The position numbers and the translations under genes are program-made. The notes beneath the pieces are model-generated. The model was not told the DNA's origin. It saw only the letters and a list, made by a program, of their open reading frames with translations, and made no database searches. A DNA stretch of 64,000 nt from Petaurus breviceps papuanus (Eukaryota > Chordata > Mammalia > Diprotodontia > Petauridae): contig JAMXIF010000032.1 in NCBI GenBank assembly GCA_028583685.1, positions 578,975-642,974 on the forward strand, in the 5' to 3' direction. Of the stretch, positions 20,131-31,795 are shown piece after piece (position 1 is the stretch's first letter; each line of letters opens with the position of its first letter).

Positions 20131-21244
20131 CAGAGTGTATGGGAAGACCAAGATGCCTCACCTGCCTCATCTTATAAAGTTCAATTAAAGGGCCTAGGAA
20201 TTCAAAGGAGCTCGAGAATGGACCATTGCTCTTATTGACCAATGCTGCCCACGGAGGAGCCAGGCCTTTGTTTGTTTTTCCATCCCCCATGGAAGCAGAG
20301 ATCTCCCCGGTTTCACCATCCTCCACCTTCTGGTTGTTTCTTTGCTCAGTGTTTGTTTAGAAGAGAGATGAGTATGTATCACTGTGAGTGCAAGAGCTCT
20401 TTCTGAGTCTAAATCATTGAAGTTTTCTAAGGCAGCTCAGTAGCCAAATATAGTTTCTCAGTGGCTTTTGATGTTGTTTTCACCATCTGTTGTGAAACAG
20501 CTGCAGAATGGCAACTTTTGACATTTAAGAGGGGGAAAAAATGAGGGTGGTAAAGATATTTAACTTTGAAAGGTCATTTGACATATGCAGGCAGGCCACA
20601 ACAAATGACCAGAAGGGTATTAAAAACATGGCACTTTGGGGACTGAAACTGAACATAGAGGTACCTGCTTCTTTAGGAAGCAAGGGATCCATGAGTAGGA
20701 AGCACCCCCCTCCCCGAGGGATTATTCACCAAGCTGTCCATTAATATAGTGTGTCTGGGTCAGTGTTTTTAGGAGGCATAAATGTTCTTCCCTTGTTCCA
20801 TGAAAACAAGGAAGGAACTTGCTGTATTGCTTTCTCCTAAACTCTTTGTATGACATCCAGGAGACAAGACTGAGATACCCAGGGAAATCCAAGGTGACTT
20901 TACTGTTTCTGTGCTCTGATGCCTCAGAAGTCAGAAAGGGAAGCATCTGGCCAGGGGTCAAGAGAAATGGTGCCACAGAAGGGGGCACTTTTTTTTTTTT
21001 TGCAAAGGAGGCCTTCACCAGGAGATAGCTCACATTCTGCCCCTGAGTACAGGAAAGTTGCCAATGGTATGATAAGATTAGCCAAGGTCAAAGAAAAAAA
21101 ACTTAGGGCTTCTTTTCAGGAAGCAAAGATATATTGGCTGTGGTGCTTTAGGGAAGGAGTTGGATAGGGGGATCCCCACTCTGGGGATCAATGCATTCTG
21201 TTCCCTTAATGATTTTTTGGAAGATTCACTTGCATAAAGGAGTT
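20131..21244. other. Unassigned, apparently repeat-free stretch
   Basis: No repeat recognised apart from a T-run near 20990. Overlapping short frames at 20722-21167 on both strands carry no domain I recognise. Confidence 0.4.
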
Positions 21245-22085
21245 AATCCAATTCAAGAAATATTAAGAATCTATCTACTGTCAGGTGCTGTGCTAGTTGA
21301 TGGGAAGACAAAGGCAAAAACGAGACAGTTCTTCCTCTCAAGGTGGTCATGTTATACTAGGGACATATAACATATACACAGATAATACATAACAAGTACT
21401 AAAAAGTTATATGGAGTACTTTCAAGAGGCTGACAGAAAATTACCAGGGTGGGAGGGGAGGGGAGGAAAAGCCTTGGGTAGACAGTAGCCCTGGAGTTGT
21501 GATATGGAGGAAGCTAGGGATTCTGTGAAGCAAAGACAAGGAGAGAGTGAATTTTGGATATGGGGGATGACTCATGCAAAGTCACAGAGGCAGGAGATGT
21601 AATATACAGGGAATAAGTAGCTTTCCCCATTGCCTGGAATGGAAAATGTGGGAAGTGTATGAAACGAAAGTGTATGATATGTAAATAAGGCTAGAAAGGT
21701 AGATAGAAGGCCTCTCTTTGGAGACCTTCACATAACAGGTTTAGGATTCTCTGTTGTATCCAAGAGGAGTAGGAAGCCACTGGAGGCTTTCAAGTAGGAG
21801 AGTGACACCGTCCAGTCTGGGTTTTAGGAATATCACATTGGCAGCTATGTTGGAGATGAATTTAAGTGCGGCAGAGACTGGAAGCAGGAGGCTGTCGAAA
21901 TAATCCAGGTGAAAGGTGATGAAGGGATAAACTAAATTGGAGGTTGTGAGAGGGAAAAACATTGTGTAGGTAAGAGTGACAAGGTTTAGAAACCAATTGG
22001 ATATTGGTTGGGCTTAGTGAGGAGAGGAGCTTCAAGGATGACCCTGAGATTGCAAACCTGGATTACTTGAAGGATGTGTGGTTAA
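21245..22085 (-). repeat. L2 LINE, long antisense copy
   Basis: Runs from the 3' end 'tgtcaggtgctgtgctagtt' through 'aggaagccactggaggcttt', 'caagtaggagagtgacaccg', 'tattcac'-like gaps, 'cggcagagactggaagcagg' and 'ataatccaggtgaaaggtga' into ORF2 sequence. About 840 bases with small gaps and no open frame. Confidence 0.8.
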
Positions 22086-22189
22086 CATAGTAGGATAGCC
22101 TTTCCTTTTGCCTATAACTATATTTTTTAGCTATGTGAATGGTATGGTTTGGTAACCTTTCAGGGGCAATGGTACAATCCAGAGGGAGG

Positions 22190-22390
22190 GCAGATAATGC
22201 TTTGGGCATTAGGAGATCACAATGTTTTAAGAACATCCAAGTTCAAATCCTTCCTCAGATTCTTATTAGCCATGTGATTCTGAGCAAGGCATTTCTTTTG
22301 TGTCTTAGCTTCCTGGTGGTCTTTAAAATGAGCAGCTGGGCTTGATGGTTTCTGAGATGACTTCCAGCTCTAAACCCATGAGACTATAGC
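22190..22390 (+). repeat. CORE-SINE with CR1/L3-like tail
   Basis: 'ccaagttcaaatccttcctc', 'agccatgtgattctgagcaa', then 'gggcttgatggtttctgaga' and 'tgacttccagctctaaaccc'. Confidence 0.7.
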
Positions 22391-23239
22391 ATTACTTGCA
22401 TGTGGTCAGCCTGCCTCTGTTTACAGATTTCTGAGACAAAAGAAGCCAGCAAAACTATAATTCTGTGACCAAGCCAAGACTATTATAGCAATAGTTTAGG
22501 TCAAAGTTGATGAGGGCCTCTGACCTAGGATGCAGAACATGCAAGTTGAGAAGAAGAGACATATGTAAGAGTAATTTCAGAGAAAGAAACAATATTTTGC
22601 CAGCAGACTGGCTATGTATGGTGAAGGAGAATAAGAAGTCAATGTAGGCCTTGGAGGCTGAAAAGATCAGTTATTCCTGTATTCTTCATATGTGATTAAC
22701 CCATCTCCTTTTTTCAATCACACTTAAAAAAAAAAGGCATCCTTGTCACCACTGCTTACAATTAATTCCTTATTTATAGTGGATTGTCGCCTGTTCATGT
22801 TTAGCACATGGCTATCCATTGCTATACTTGTGTGTCTCAGTTGCATTTTTTGAAGAGTGCATCTGATCAAAATGAGCATATACAGTTAGTAAAGAATTTT
22901 GATTACCTGTGACTAGTATTATACAGAGTTTAGGCAAAATATGAAGCCCATTCTCCCAACATGCACCACTTTTTGTATGTATATTGGCTACTAGCCTAAC
23001 ATAAGTCAGCAATGTGTAGTACTTATCAGAAATACCAGTTTGATCTTAGTCTGTATTAACTGAAGTCTAATGTCCAAAACAAAGGAGGTAGGTTCACTGC
23101 ATTCTACTTTGGTCATATTGTTTCTGGAGTTTTCTCAGATATGATTACTATGGTATTCTACAACTTGTAGCCATATAACATTGCCGAATTGATAAAAAGT
23201 TTGGCCTGTGATTCAAGCAGAAGTTTGGGGTCATTAAAC
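22391..23239. other. Unassigned non-coding sequence
   Basis: No repeat or gene recognised in about 850 bases. AT-rich with ordinary short frames. Confidence 0.4.
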
Positions 23240-23465
23240 CCAATTAATATAAGACAACAACAAAATAATTAGAAATGTCCAAAAATGGAATGGGCTGGCT
23301 TATTGGGTATTCAGTTATCCATCTCTGGAAGCACTCAAGTAGTTGCAGAATCTTGTCATAGATATCATAGAGAGAATTGATGGGTTAGATAAAGGTTTGG
23401 ACTAAATAGCTTCCAAAGTGGTTTCCAACTGAAAGTCTACGCTTCTGTGAGGTTCCCTAGAGTGG
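23240..23465 (+). repeat. CR1/L3 LINE 3' end (sense)
   Basis: 'gtccaaaaatggaatgggct', 'ctctggaagcactcaagtag', 'ggtttggactaaatagcttc', 'gtttccaactgaaagtctac' give the CR1/L3 end in order. Confidence 0.75.
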
Positions 23466-24799
23466 TAAGGAGGCACTGAATTCTGGGAGCTGGGAACCTC
23501 ACCCTCTCACCTTAGAAGTCTAGCAACAAATTTGGAGAAAATGAAAATGGAGCTTGGAACTGAGGGATTATACTGAGTAGAGGTTTCCAGCTTTGAGAGA
23601 TGAATGTGATGGGACGTGAAGGAAAGGAATACATTTCCCATACCAATTTGTTTTTCATGTAAATAAGAGTTTTCGCCTCAAACTTTCTGGCATCTTATTA
23701 TGCAGGTGACTTGTTCATTGCCATGCATACAATTTGCATTTTTTCTTTCCATGCCAAAAAAATGTGTAGACTGTGACTTGTACACAGAAATTATCCAAAA
23801 GCACACACAAACGTATCTTTGGTGTGTGTGTAAATATGTACATATGAATCCCATTAGATAAAGGCCCAGATGTCATTGATAATGGCTGTTTCCAGTGTCA
23901 TGACTCTACGGCAGATGTTACATTTCATTTCTGAAATTCAGTACTGTATTTATTACACTGTATTTCTACCACTTGCATGTTTGTTTGTGATCCCAGCACA
24001 CAATGTAGGCAGACATGCATACATACTTGTGTGTCTCGGTAATACATCTTGACCCAAAGGAGCTTTCAGCATGTGAAATCTTGCCCTAGAAGAGTCAGCT
24101 GATGGCAGAGAGCATGGTTTAAGAGGGCACTGGGTTTGAAAAGGCTTCAGATTTGTGTTTCTCTGGATTTTGTCATTGTAAATGGGGAATTTGATTGAAG
24201 GCCAGGTTTTGGTCTTTTCTGCTGCTAGGAAGTAAACATTTCTTATTCTCAAAAACCACAAATTAATCATTTTTGCAAAGCAGGGCTGAGCTCTGAGCCC
24301 CTGACCAGGAGTGCTGAGCCCATTGGCCTCAAGAGCCTGGATTTGCCAGTGTGTGCTGCTAATACATATGCATTTGTGCTTCTTGTGGGAGCTTCAGCCC
24401 CGCAGGCATCAAGGGGTGAGGTTCTGCTCGCTAATCATAATGCAATATCAGTGTTTTCTGCAAATCCCCTTATTATCTCTGCATCATTAGCAGTTTCTGA
24501 GCTTGTCTACAGCTAATTTCACAGTGAATCTTATTTCTACCCAATATTTTGAATAAGCCATCACACTGGGCAGTGGCTGACATACCACTGAGAAACAGAC
24601 AAATCACCCTAAAGCAGGCTTTAAAACAATCTCAACGTAGCCTTGGGTCATTATTTAGGACAAAAACAAGTTGGAAAGTTTCTAGGTAAATTTTCTCTTA
24701 ATGCCATTTGGGCTTTATCTATCTCTAGTCCATGTTTCTGGTAGAAAAGGAAGATGGGGCTTGAGACCCAGATCACCATTATTAATGGAGTGAGTTCAT
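23466..24799. other. Repeat-free stretch with possible conserved element at 24280-24650
   Basis: About 1.3 kb without a recognised repeat. The part near 24.3-24.65 kb is dense in homeodomain-type TAAT words and has an octamer-like ATGCATTT, the texture of a developmental enhancer. This is inference from base content only. Confidence 0.35.
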
Positions 24800-25765
24800 C
24801 CTAGAGGCAAGTCTCCAGAATTCTCTAGGGATCCATCCTTGGCCCAGTTTTTTTACAGCATTTCATCAGTGACTTGATTACAGGCATATTTATCAAACTT
24901 GCTGATGTCTCAAAGCTCACGTGGATGACAGAATTGGGATCCAAGAAAGAGAACTCTTGACAGACTAGAACAGTAGAGTGAATCTAAAATGAAATTTAAT
25001 AGGAATAAATGTAAATTCCTGTATTTGTGCTTGAAAATCAAGTGATGGACGTATGGATGGAGGTGACATTGCTAGACAAGTGCTTATGTGCAAAAGGTCT
25101 GGGAATTTTAGCAGCCTAGATGTAAAGTATAGTAAACAGTATAACATGGAAGCCATAAAGGCTAATGGAACCATAGGTCATGTTACCAGAAACAGAGGGT
25201 TGAGCTGAAGGGAGATGATAATCATTTTGCAGACCTCATAGGTAATATTGTGTGATAACATGTAATAATGTACCACATTTAAAGAAGGATATTGACAACC
25301 TGGAGTGTGTCTTGAGGATGACCAAGATTGTGAGGGGATTTAAAATAATTCCATCTAAGGATCTGGGGATAATGAGCCTGAGATGAAGGAACTTGAGTTG
25401 TTGAGCCTGAAGAAAAGAAGATTTAAGGGGACATGATAGCTATCTTAAAGTATTTCAAGGGCCTTCAAGTGGAATAGAGATTATACTTGCTCTGATCAGC
25501 CCTGAAGGGCAGAAGTAGGTGAAATTGGTAGATGATGTAGAAGTACATTTACCCTTGATAAGAAGAAAGCATTCCTAATAATTAATTGAAGCCGTCTGAA
25601 AGTGGAATGGGATGCTTCTGGAAGCCAGTTCCTTCTTGCTGTAGGTTCATGCAGGGTGGAGTATTGGCAACTTGCTAGCAATGTTGCACAGGATGGTTTT
25701 ATCAGGTAGATGGACTCTGAGGATTATCCAACTCTGAGATTCTTTGACATTTAGAGATACTGAGG
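24800..25765 (+). repeat. CR1/L3 LINE, long sense copy
   Basis: Runs from ORF2-type sequence 'ggatccatccttggcccagt' and 'atttcatcagtgacttgatt' to the 3' end: 'gcctgaagaaaagaagattt', 'gacatgatagctatcttaaa', 'ctgaaagtggaatgggatgc', 'attatccaactctgagattc'. About 965 bases, no open frame left. Confidence 0.88.
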
Positions 25766-26117
25766 TAAGTGCCTTCAAATCATCATGTTCAAAACATCTG
25801 AGATGAGAGAAAGCCAAGGCTCCTTGTGGAAGACATAATTTTAAAAAGAATGTGGATTAGTAGGCAAATTCCCTTTTAGAGTATGTCAAATTAGGTTCTG
25901 GTCCCTAAAAGAAACAATTCATTTTTCTCACTAAGCAGTTATTAGACGTTTATTGGTCAGAGACAAGAGGGCTCAGATCACTCAAGGGGTTACCCAGTTC
26001 CTAGAGACTTAGAAATCCCCAGTTTTCTTTAGAAGCTCAGAAAAATGTATAGATTCCTTTAGCTCAGACAGGTCCTTCTCTAACTTATAGAAAGCTCTAG
26101 AGGTGCTAAGTAAAACA
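25766..26117. other. Unassigned non-coding sequence
   Basis: No feature recognised. Confidence 0.4.
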
Positions 26118-26275
26118 GCAACAACAATGATGATGGTGATGACTGAAATTTTTATAACATATAACATAAAAAGTGCTTTGTGTATGTGGGCCTCACAATA
26201 ACATCGTGAGATATATACTACAGGTATTCTCCCTATCTTACAGATCAGGAAACTGAATCCAGTACATCTAAGTAC
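26118..26275 (-). repeat. MIR-type CORE-SINE (antisense)
   Basis: 'gatgatggtgatgactgaaa', 'aaagtgctttgtgtatgtgg', 'gcctcacaataacatcgtga', 'cttacagatcaggaaactga'. Confidence 0.7.
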
Positions 26276-26637
26276 ATAATGTGGGCTAAGATGGCTCTTG
26301 GGGCTTTTCCCCAGGAGTTTAATTGTTTAAGTAGAGGGAAGGGATAACAGCAGCATATTATAATATGCTCTGAAGAAGGAGAAACACTAGAAAAGTAGTT
26401 TGACAGGACTCAGTTCTAAAAGGACCACTCTAGCCAAATGGGTATAGTTTAATATTGGCATGAAGACTTTACATGTGGAGGCTAATTTTTGATGAATCCA
26501 TTCCTTATTAGAAACTCAGACTGGGTTTTCACTTGCCTCCTCCAGGTGTCTGTGAGGTAAGGAAAAAATATTTTGACAGGTAAATTCAAAATTCTTCTTG
26601 GTCTAATCTGTCTCTGTTGGGGAAGATGGGGGAGTTA
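26276..26637. other. Unassigned non-coding sequence
   Basis: No repeat recognised except a possible L2-like 'taaaaggaccactctagcca' near 26420, too short to call. Confidence 0.35.
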
Positions 26638-26765
26638 TTTAATAAACATCTATTAAGTACTTGTTACGATTCAGGCACTGTGCTAAGTGTTAGGGATATA
26701 AAAAGAGGTGAAAGCCCTTGCCCTCAAGGAGCTCACAATCTAGTGGATTAAGGATTTAAGCATTA
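26638..26765 (-). repeat. L2 LINE 3' end (antisense)
   Basis: 'aataaacatctattaagtac', 'caggcactgtgctaagtgtt', 'gcccttgccctcaaggagct', 'cacaatctagtggattaagg'. Confidence 0.8.
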
Positions 26766-26953
26766 TGTCTACCTGAATGATTTTTATCCTGGAAGAATTA
26801 TTGAAAGGGTTCTAGAGGAAAAGGGGCATTAGTAACCTTACTACATTAGTTAGTACCCCTTTTCTTGGCTTAGACCTAACCTCTTGTTTTCACTGGGCTA
26901 TGGGTGGGTTAACTAGGAGGATAGGAGATTTAGCTTCTAAAATGTATTGGTGG

Positions 26954-27118
26954 GGGCGGCTAAGTGGCACAGTGAATAGAGCACCGGACCTGGAGTTAGG
27001 AGGATCTCAGTTCAAATCCAGCCTCAGACACTTGACACACTTACTAGCTGTGTGACTTTGGGCAAGTCATTTAACCCCAATTGCCCTCCAAAAAGCAAAA
27101 ACTAAAATAAAATAAAAT
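26954..27118 (+). repeat. SINE1/WSINE1-type SINE with perfect target duplications
   Basis: Head 'gggcggctaagtggcacagt', 'gaatagagcaccggacctgg', B-box-like 'cagttcaaatccagcct', 'tcatttaaccccaattgccc', then an AAAT-rich tail. Flanked by the perfect 15-base repeat AAAATGTATTGGTGG at 26939-26953 and 27119-27133. One of the youngest insertions in the window. Confidence 0.95.
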
Positions 27119-27289
27119 AAAATGTATTGGTGGATTCATTCTAAATAACCAAACCGGAAAGTCAGTCAGTATGGAGCATCAAAAAATAAAAAAGTTATCG
27201 ATTTGGTAAGATCAATTGGGTTAGCCATGAGCCAGGAATTTGACAGGATGGGGTGGGGAGGTGGGTTCTTCATTCTCCTGGGTGCTGGA

Positions 27290-27480
27290 ACTATTGTTTA
27301 AAATTAGAGTGGGCTGCCTCTGAAAAGCATTGGGTTCCCTTTCACTGGAAGTCTTCAAGCAAAGGCTAGATGACTATTATCATTTGTGTTGTAGTGGATT
27401 TTTTTTTTTTTTAGTAAGGTTAGACTAGGTGGCTTCTGGGGTCAGTGGGAACCTACTACTTTGTCTAGTAACTGACTCCA
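27290..27480 (+). repeat. CR1/L3 LINE 3' fragment (sense)
   Basis: 'aattagagtgggctgcctct', 'actggaagtcttcaagcaaa', 'ggctagatgactattatcat', 'taggtggcttctggggtcag'. A T-run lies inside. Confidence 0.75.
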
Positions 27481-27737
27481 TTCTAGGGATTAGGAGGATT
27501 TTCCTCACATCAAACTTAGGTTTTTTTTCTTTGTGCCCATTACTCATATTTCTGCTGTTTAGGGGAAAGTAGAAGAAATTTGTTTTATTTTCTGGTTGAT
27601 TATAGTCCTTTAAGTAACAACTAATTCTAAGTGATTACAAGTATCCAGCAAAGTACATTTTTGTCCTTATTGGAATTATAAATATAACCACAGGATATTT
27701 TAAATTTATATCACTTTGTTTCCTAAGTTAGGGTTTA
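27481..27737. other. Unassigned AT-rich sequence
   Basis: Nothing recognised. Confidence 0.4.
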
Positions 27738-27977
27738 TTGTTTATTTCATTCTTTTCAGTGGTGTCCAACCGCTTTGTGACCCAATTTGGGTTTTCTTGG
27801 TAAAGATACTGGAGTGCTTCACATTTCCCCTTCAATCTCGTTTATTTACAGGTGAAAAACTCGAAGCAGTCAGGTTTAAGTGACTTGCCCAGGGTCACAT
27901 AGCCAGTAAGTGTCTGAGGTCAGATATGAACTCAGGATTTTCTGATTCCAGGCTGTGTGCTCTGTTCACTGTGCCAA
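27738..27977 (-). repeat. MAR1-type CORE-SINE
   Basis: Antisense MAR1: 'cattcttttcagtggtgtcc', 'gggttttcttggtaaagata', 'taagtgacttgcccagggtc', 'gctctgttcactgtgccaaa'. Confidence 0.85.
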
Positions 27978-27989
27978 ACAAATTAGGGT

Positions 27990-28620
27990 TATATGTGCTT
28001 AAAGTCATGTCTTCTTTCCTTCTCCCTCCACAAAAATATCTTTTTTTAACACTACTTAATTTTCCAATGTATCCCTTCCTCTTTCCTCTGCCACAAAGCC
28101 ATCCCTTAGAATAATCACAAAAAGACAGAAAATAAGCATTTCAACAAAAGCACCCAACACTTTAAAAAAAGTCTCATTAAGCAGTTCTTGCCAGATGTTC
28201 TCTATCTCCTCCTTGCAGTTCAAGAGAGCATCTTCCTCATGGAGCCCTCCAAGGCAGGGTTGGTGCACATCACCACCATGGCATAGTCCATCCAGATCAT
28301 CTGAGCAGATATCTTCTCCATCTCCTCCCGTAGCTTCTCCAGGTTCTCGTTTAGGGCAGACAGCACCTTCAGCATTTATCATAATTTCTTTCCCCAGAAT
28401 TGGCCTCAGCTGTCATAGCCTCTGGGGCAGGCTGATGGCACTCACTCCACCTTTACTGTTGGGCTGCCACCTCCCTGCCCACCTAGTATCAGTTGTTTTC
28501 CTTGTTTTTCCTAGTTCACTTTGAATCAGTTCGTATTGGTCTTTCAGTGTTTTTTTCTGTATTCATTATAGTCATTATTTTTTATAGTCATGATATTCCA
28601 TTGCATTCATAGAGGACAAC
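27990..28620 (-). mobile_element. L1 LINE 3' end (antisense) hosting a retrocopy
   Basis: In reverse, 28480-28620 reads as the end of L1 ORF2/3'-UTR (gaccaatacgaactgattca, agtgaactaggaaaaacaag), and 27990-28165 as the L1 3'-UTR end. A SYCE3-like retrocopy separates the two parts. Confidence 0.6.
28170..28475 (-). pseudogene. SYCE3: Processed pseudogene of SYCE3 (synaptonemal complex central element 3)
   Basis: SYCE3 is a small (about 88-residue) helical protein of the synaptonemal complex central element, needed for chromosome synapsis in meiosis. On the minus strand an ATG at 28416 opens a frame containing GERNYDK, then in shifted frames LEKLREEMEKISAQ, VVMCTNPALEGSMRK and NCKEEIENIWQELLNET, which line up in order with SYCE3 to about residue 84. 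Compared with the parent reading, one base is missing near 28376 and seven near 28231, so it cannot encode the protein. About 60 bases of 5'-leader-like sequence precede the ATG. No introns are seen, and the last residues and 3'-UTR are absent. It lies inside L1 3'-UTR sequence; no target duplication or A-tail is obvious. The identification rests on remembered SYCE3 sequence. Confidence 0.82.
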
Positions 28621-28621
28621 T

Positions 28622-29445
28622 TTTTTTTATTCCTTAATAGTATTTAAATTTTTTTCCAATTACATGTATATAGTTTTCAACATTAATTTTTGTAAAATTT
28701 TGAGTTCCAATTTTTTTATCCCTCCCTCTCTTCCCTTCCCTCTCCCCAAGACAGCAAGTAATTTCATATAGATTATATATACATACATAGAAGAATAAGA
28801 ACAAAGGGGAAAATCACAAAAAAGAAAAAAATGAGAAAAAATAGTATGCTGCGATCTACATACAGACTCCATATTTCTTTCTGAGGATGTGGTTAGCATT
28901 TTCCATCGTGAGTGTTTTGGAATCGTCTTGGATCATTATATTGTTGAGAAGAGCCAAGTCCATTATAGCTAATCATTGTACAATGTTGCCATTTCTGTGT
29001 GCAACGTTCTCTTGGTTTGACTCATTTCATTCAGCATCAGTTGATGTAAATCCTCCCAAGTTTTTCTGAAATTTGCCTTCTCCTAGCACATAGCATTTCA
29101 TTACATTCATATACCACAACTTGTCCAGCCATTCCTCAATCAATGGGCATCCCCTCAATTTCCAGTTCTTTGCCACCATAAAAAGAGCTGCTATAAATAT
29201 TTTTATATCTGTGGGGAGGGTAACTTTTTTAGCCACTCAGTTGATGGACATCTACTTTGCTAGCTAGTTCTTTTCTACTAAAAATGTGTTTATGTAGTTT
29301 TTTTGTGTTTTTTTTTTTGGTCATTCCCTTCACTGGCATATATGCTTAACAATGGGACCTTTGTGTCAAAGTTGGTAGACATTTGAATAATTTTCTTAGT
29401 ATAATTCCAAATGGTCGGACCAACTCATAGCTCTACCAGTGGTGT
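28622..29445 (-). mobile_element. L1 LINE 3' end (antisense), 5'-truncated
   Basis: In reverse it ends in an A-rich tail at about 28622. Frame 29027-29236 minus holds KNWKLRGCPLIEEWLDKLWY followed by MNVMK, equivalent to the C-terminal end of L1 ORF2 (human: CPTMIDWIKKMWHIYTMEYY). The 3'-UTR includes a G/A-rich 'ggaagggaagagagggaggg' type tract in reverse. It lies beside another antisense L1 piece at 27990-28620. Confidence 0.85.
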
Positions 29446-29459
29446 ATTAGTAAGTCACA

Positions 29460-30150
29460 CTCTAGTTCAATTTAATTCAACAAATGCATTAAGTAAATGC
29501 CTGTTATGTGGATTATCCTACAGTAGAAGTTGGTGATACAAAGATGTTATCACCCACTGTCCCTGTCCTCATGAAGTTTAAATTTTCAGTGGGGGAGGGG
29601 TGCAGAATACAGAGATATTTCCAGTTACACATGATAACTGCCTAGTAGAAATATAATTAGAGCTCTGTGAGAGATTAGATGGAAGAAGAATTATTTATTA
29701 GTGGAGGTAAGCATATTTAAAGGTGGGATCTGAGGTTGGCCTTGTCAGTGGAAAAGGATTTTAATAGATGGTAATGGCGTAAGGTTCTAGGCACTGCTGA
29801 TACTGAGCCAAAAGACACTGAGATAGAGAGGGACAGAATGGAATCTGGGAATGCAGTCCAGTATTGCAGTATGCTTGGAAAGATAGGGTGAAACCTGATC
29901 CACAATGGACTTGAGTTCTAGGTTTAGGAACTTTCATTTTATTTGGTAAAAAATAGGGAGTGACCCCAAACATCTGAGCAGGATTGTGACATGGACAGAC
30001 GTGTTTTAAAAGATAATTTTTGGCAGCTGTGAGGAGGGTGAACTAGAGAAAGAAGGGACTGGAATCAGGGAGATCACTTAGGAAGCTACAAAAATAGTTC
30101 CAGCTAGAGATGCTGAGTGTCTGAACCAAGGGAAGTGGGAGTAAAGACGA
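29460..30150 (-). repeat. L2 LINE, long antisense copy
   Basis: 'aattcaacaaatgcattaag', 'actgtccctgtcctcatgaa', further on 'gagcaggattgtgacatgga', 'aaagataatttttggcagct', 'agctacaaaaatagttccag'. About 690 bases, strongly diverged. Confidence 0.75.
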
Positions 30151-31704
30151 ATGTTTCTTTGTAAGATGCTTTATGCTAAAAAGACTAAAATTAATTTACT
30201 CAGAAACATGAGGAATTCCTTCACCCATTCCTGAGCCAAATCTTGCTGACAAAAGGTCTTCATGGGGATTTCAACTGTTTTCCTTTTTTATAGTGTAATG
30301 CATTTGGTCTTGATGTGGATTGTGTTTACCTTTGAAATAATAAGGGTCTATCTAAATACCATATATTTGTAAAGGGCCTTTGGAAAGAATCTGAGCCATG
30401 GATAGATCAACAATGTTTCCCCTTACCATGTTTAAGTCCATACATCTCAGATCTGCCAGCATTAAGCCTAGAAACTACATTCATTCAAAAAATCTCTGAT
30501 TTCCAAAGCCAAGAGCCCATTTCTACTGGGTACTGAGAGACTCTAGAGAAGGATATCGTTTTTGAGATCCTGGGCTTCTGTTTACCCATTGGTTCCATGC
30601 TGGAGTGGATCAAGGATGAGATTGTGCTGAGGGCTTATTCTATACTGGGTAGGAATCCTTGCTGTTTCAAACTGCTTGCCTCATTGAAATACCCCTGCAA
30701 AGAGGCTGCAGTTGAAATAAGAGGAGAGTTTGTCCTAACTCTGCAAAATAAAAACACTGGGGGAGGCTACTGTTATGTCAGAGAAGATAAGAAAACAGTT
30801 CATTTGTAGCTTCTAAATTTTAGAATCAGTGTACAGTAGATGAAGATCTTTCTTTAAGCAGCTGTCTAAATTATCTGAGCAGCATGAAAGAAATCCATTC
30901 GAGATCAAAATCCTTAATTTTCAGACCTTTCTAGGTTGATACATTTTTAAAAGAGGGAGGTTTGGTAACATTGTTTAATGTTAATTAGTTAACGCTCACA
31001 TGGTACTTTGAAGATGAAAAGCATTATGTAAGCACTAAGTAGTATTACAGTGAAATTGCCCAATTTTAAGAAGGGAGATTGAAATGAAAATTTCACATAA
31101 GCAAATGCTCATCACCATCAGGTGCTGTGATTGGAGATTGTGTGAGTATGAATGTGCCTACAGTCTTTCCCCTTGTACAGCAGCACAGCCAAACATCCTC
31201 TCCTGAATAGAAATCGACAAGCAGATGAATGGAAAATTTACTAGAGGTAATTATAGTTGGTGGGAGGCTCCATGTGTTTTTTAAAGGGGTCACTCCTTTT
31301 TTTTTTCTTTCTTGTCACAAAGGGCTATTTTCTCTGATCACCGCTCTCTGGCAGTCAACACATTCCTTCCAGGACTTGGCTTTAGAGACTGCACCTGGAA
31401 ATGGACTGCTGAGACCTCTCAGGTTTTCCTATAAGAACTATCCAATCCAGCCTCCCTTTAGAGCCTGCCATAAGACATTACCCGCCTAATTTCTCTTAGG
31501 TTCAGCCTCCTTTCTTTTAGGTCTGTGAGACTATGCTTACTTGCATGGTCACAGGAACAATTGTCTCTCCTCTCTCTCCTAGTATTTCTGCCAGCCCCCT
31601 GGTCTTCATTTTCTTTTAGAAGTTGCCTCAAAACACTCCTGCAGGATTTTCTGCATGATTAATTTTAGCATGCTTATTTCAAGCATGCTAATTGGCTCAG
31701 CAAA
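30151..31704. other. Unassigned, mostly repeat-free stretch
   Basis: About 1.55 kb without a recognised repeat, except a possible MIR tail near 30990-31050. Frames at 30597-30809 and 31229-31489 plus carry no domain I recognise. Confidence 0.4.
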
Positions 31705-31795
31705 GGCAGTGTGGTTCAGGCTTAGACTCTTAGAGAACTAGCCTTAGAAGAAGGAAGATTTGGGTTCAAATCCTACCTGTCTGGACAAATCATTT
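31705..31795 (+). repeat. CORE-SINE head fragment
   Basis: 'aggcagtgtggttcaggctt', 'ggaagatttgggttcaaatc', 'ctacctgtctggacaaatca' look like a sense tRNA-type SINE head. Confidence 0.55.

Noticed and set aside
26954-27000. Functional tRNA gene at SINE heads
   Set aside because: The A- and B-box-like motifs belong to tRNA-derived SINEs; no cloverleaf or terminator is present.
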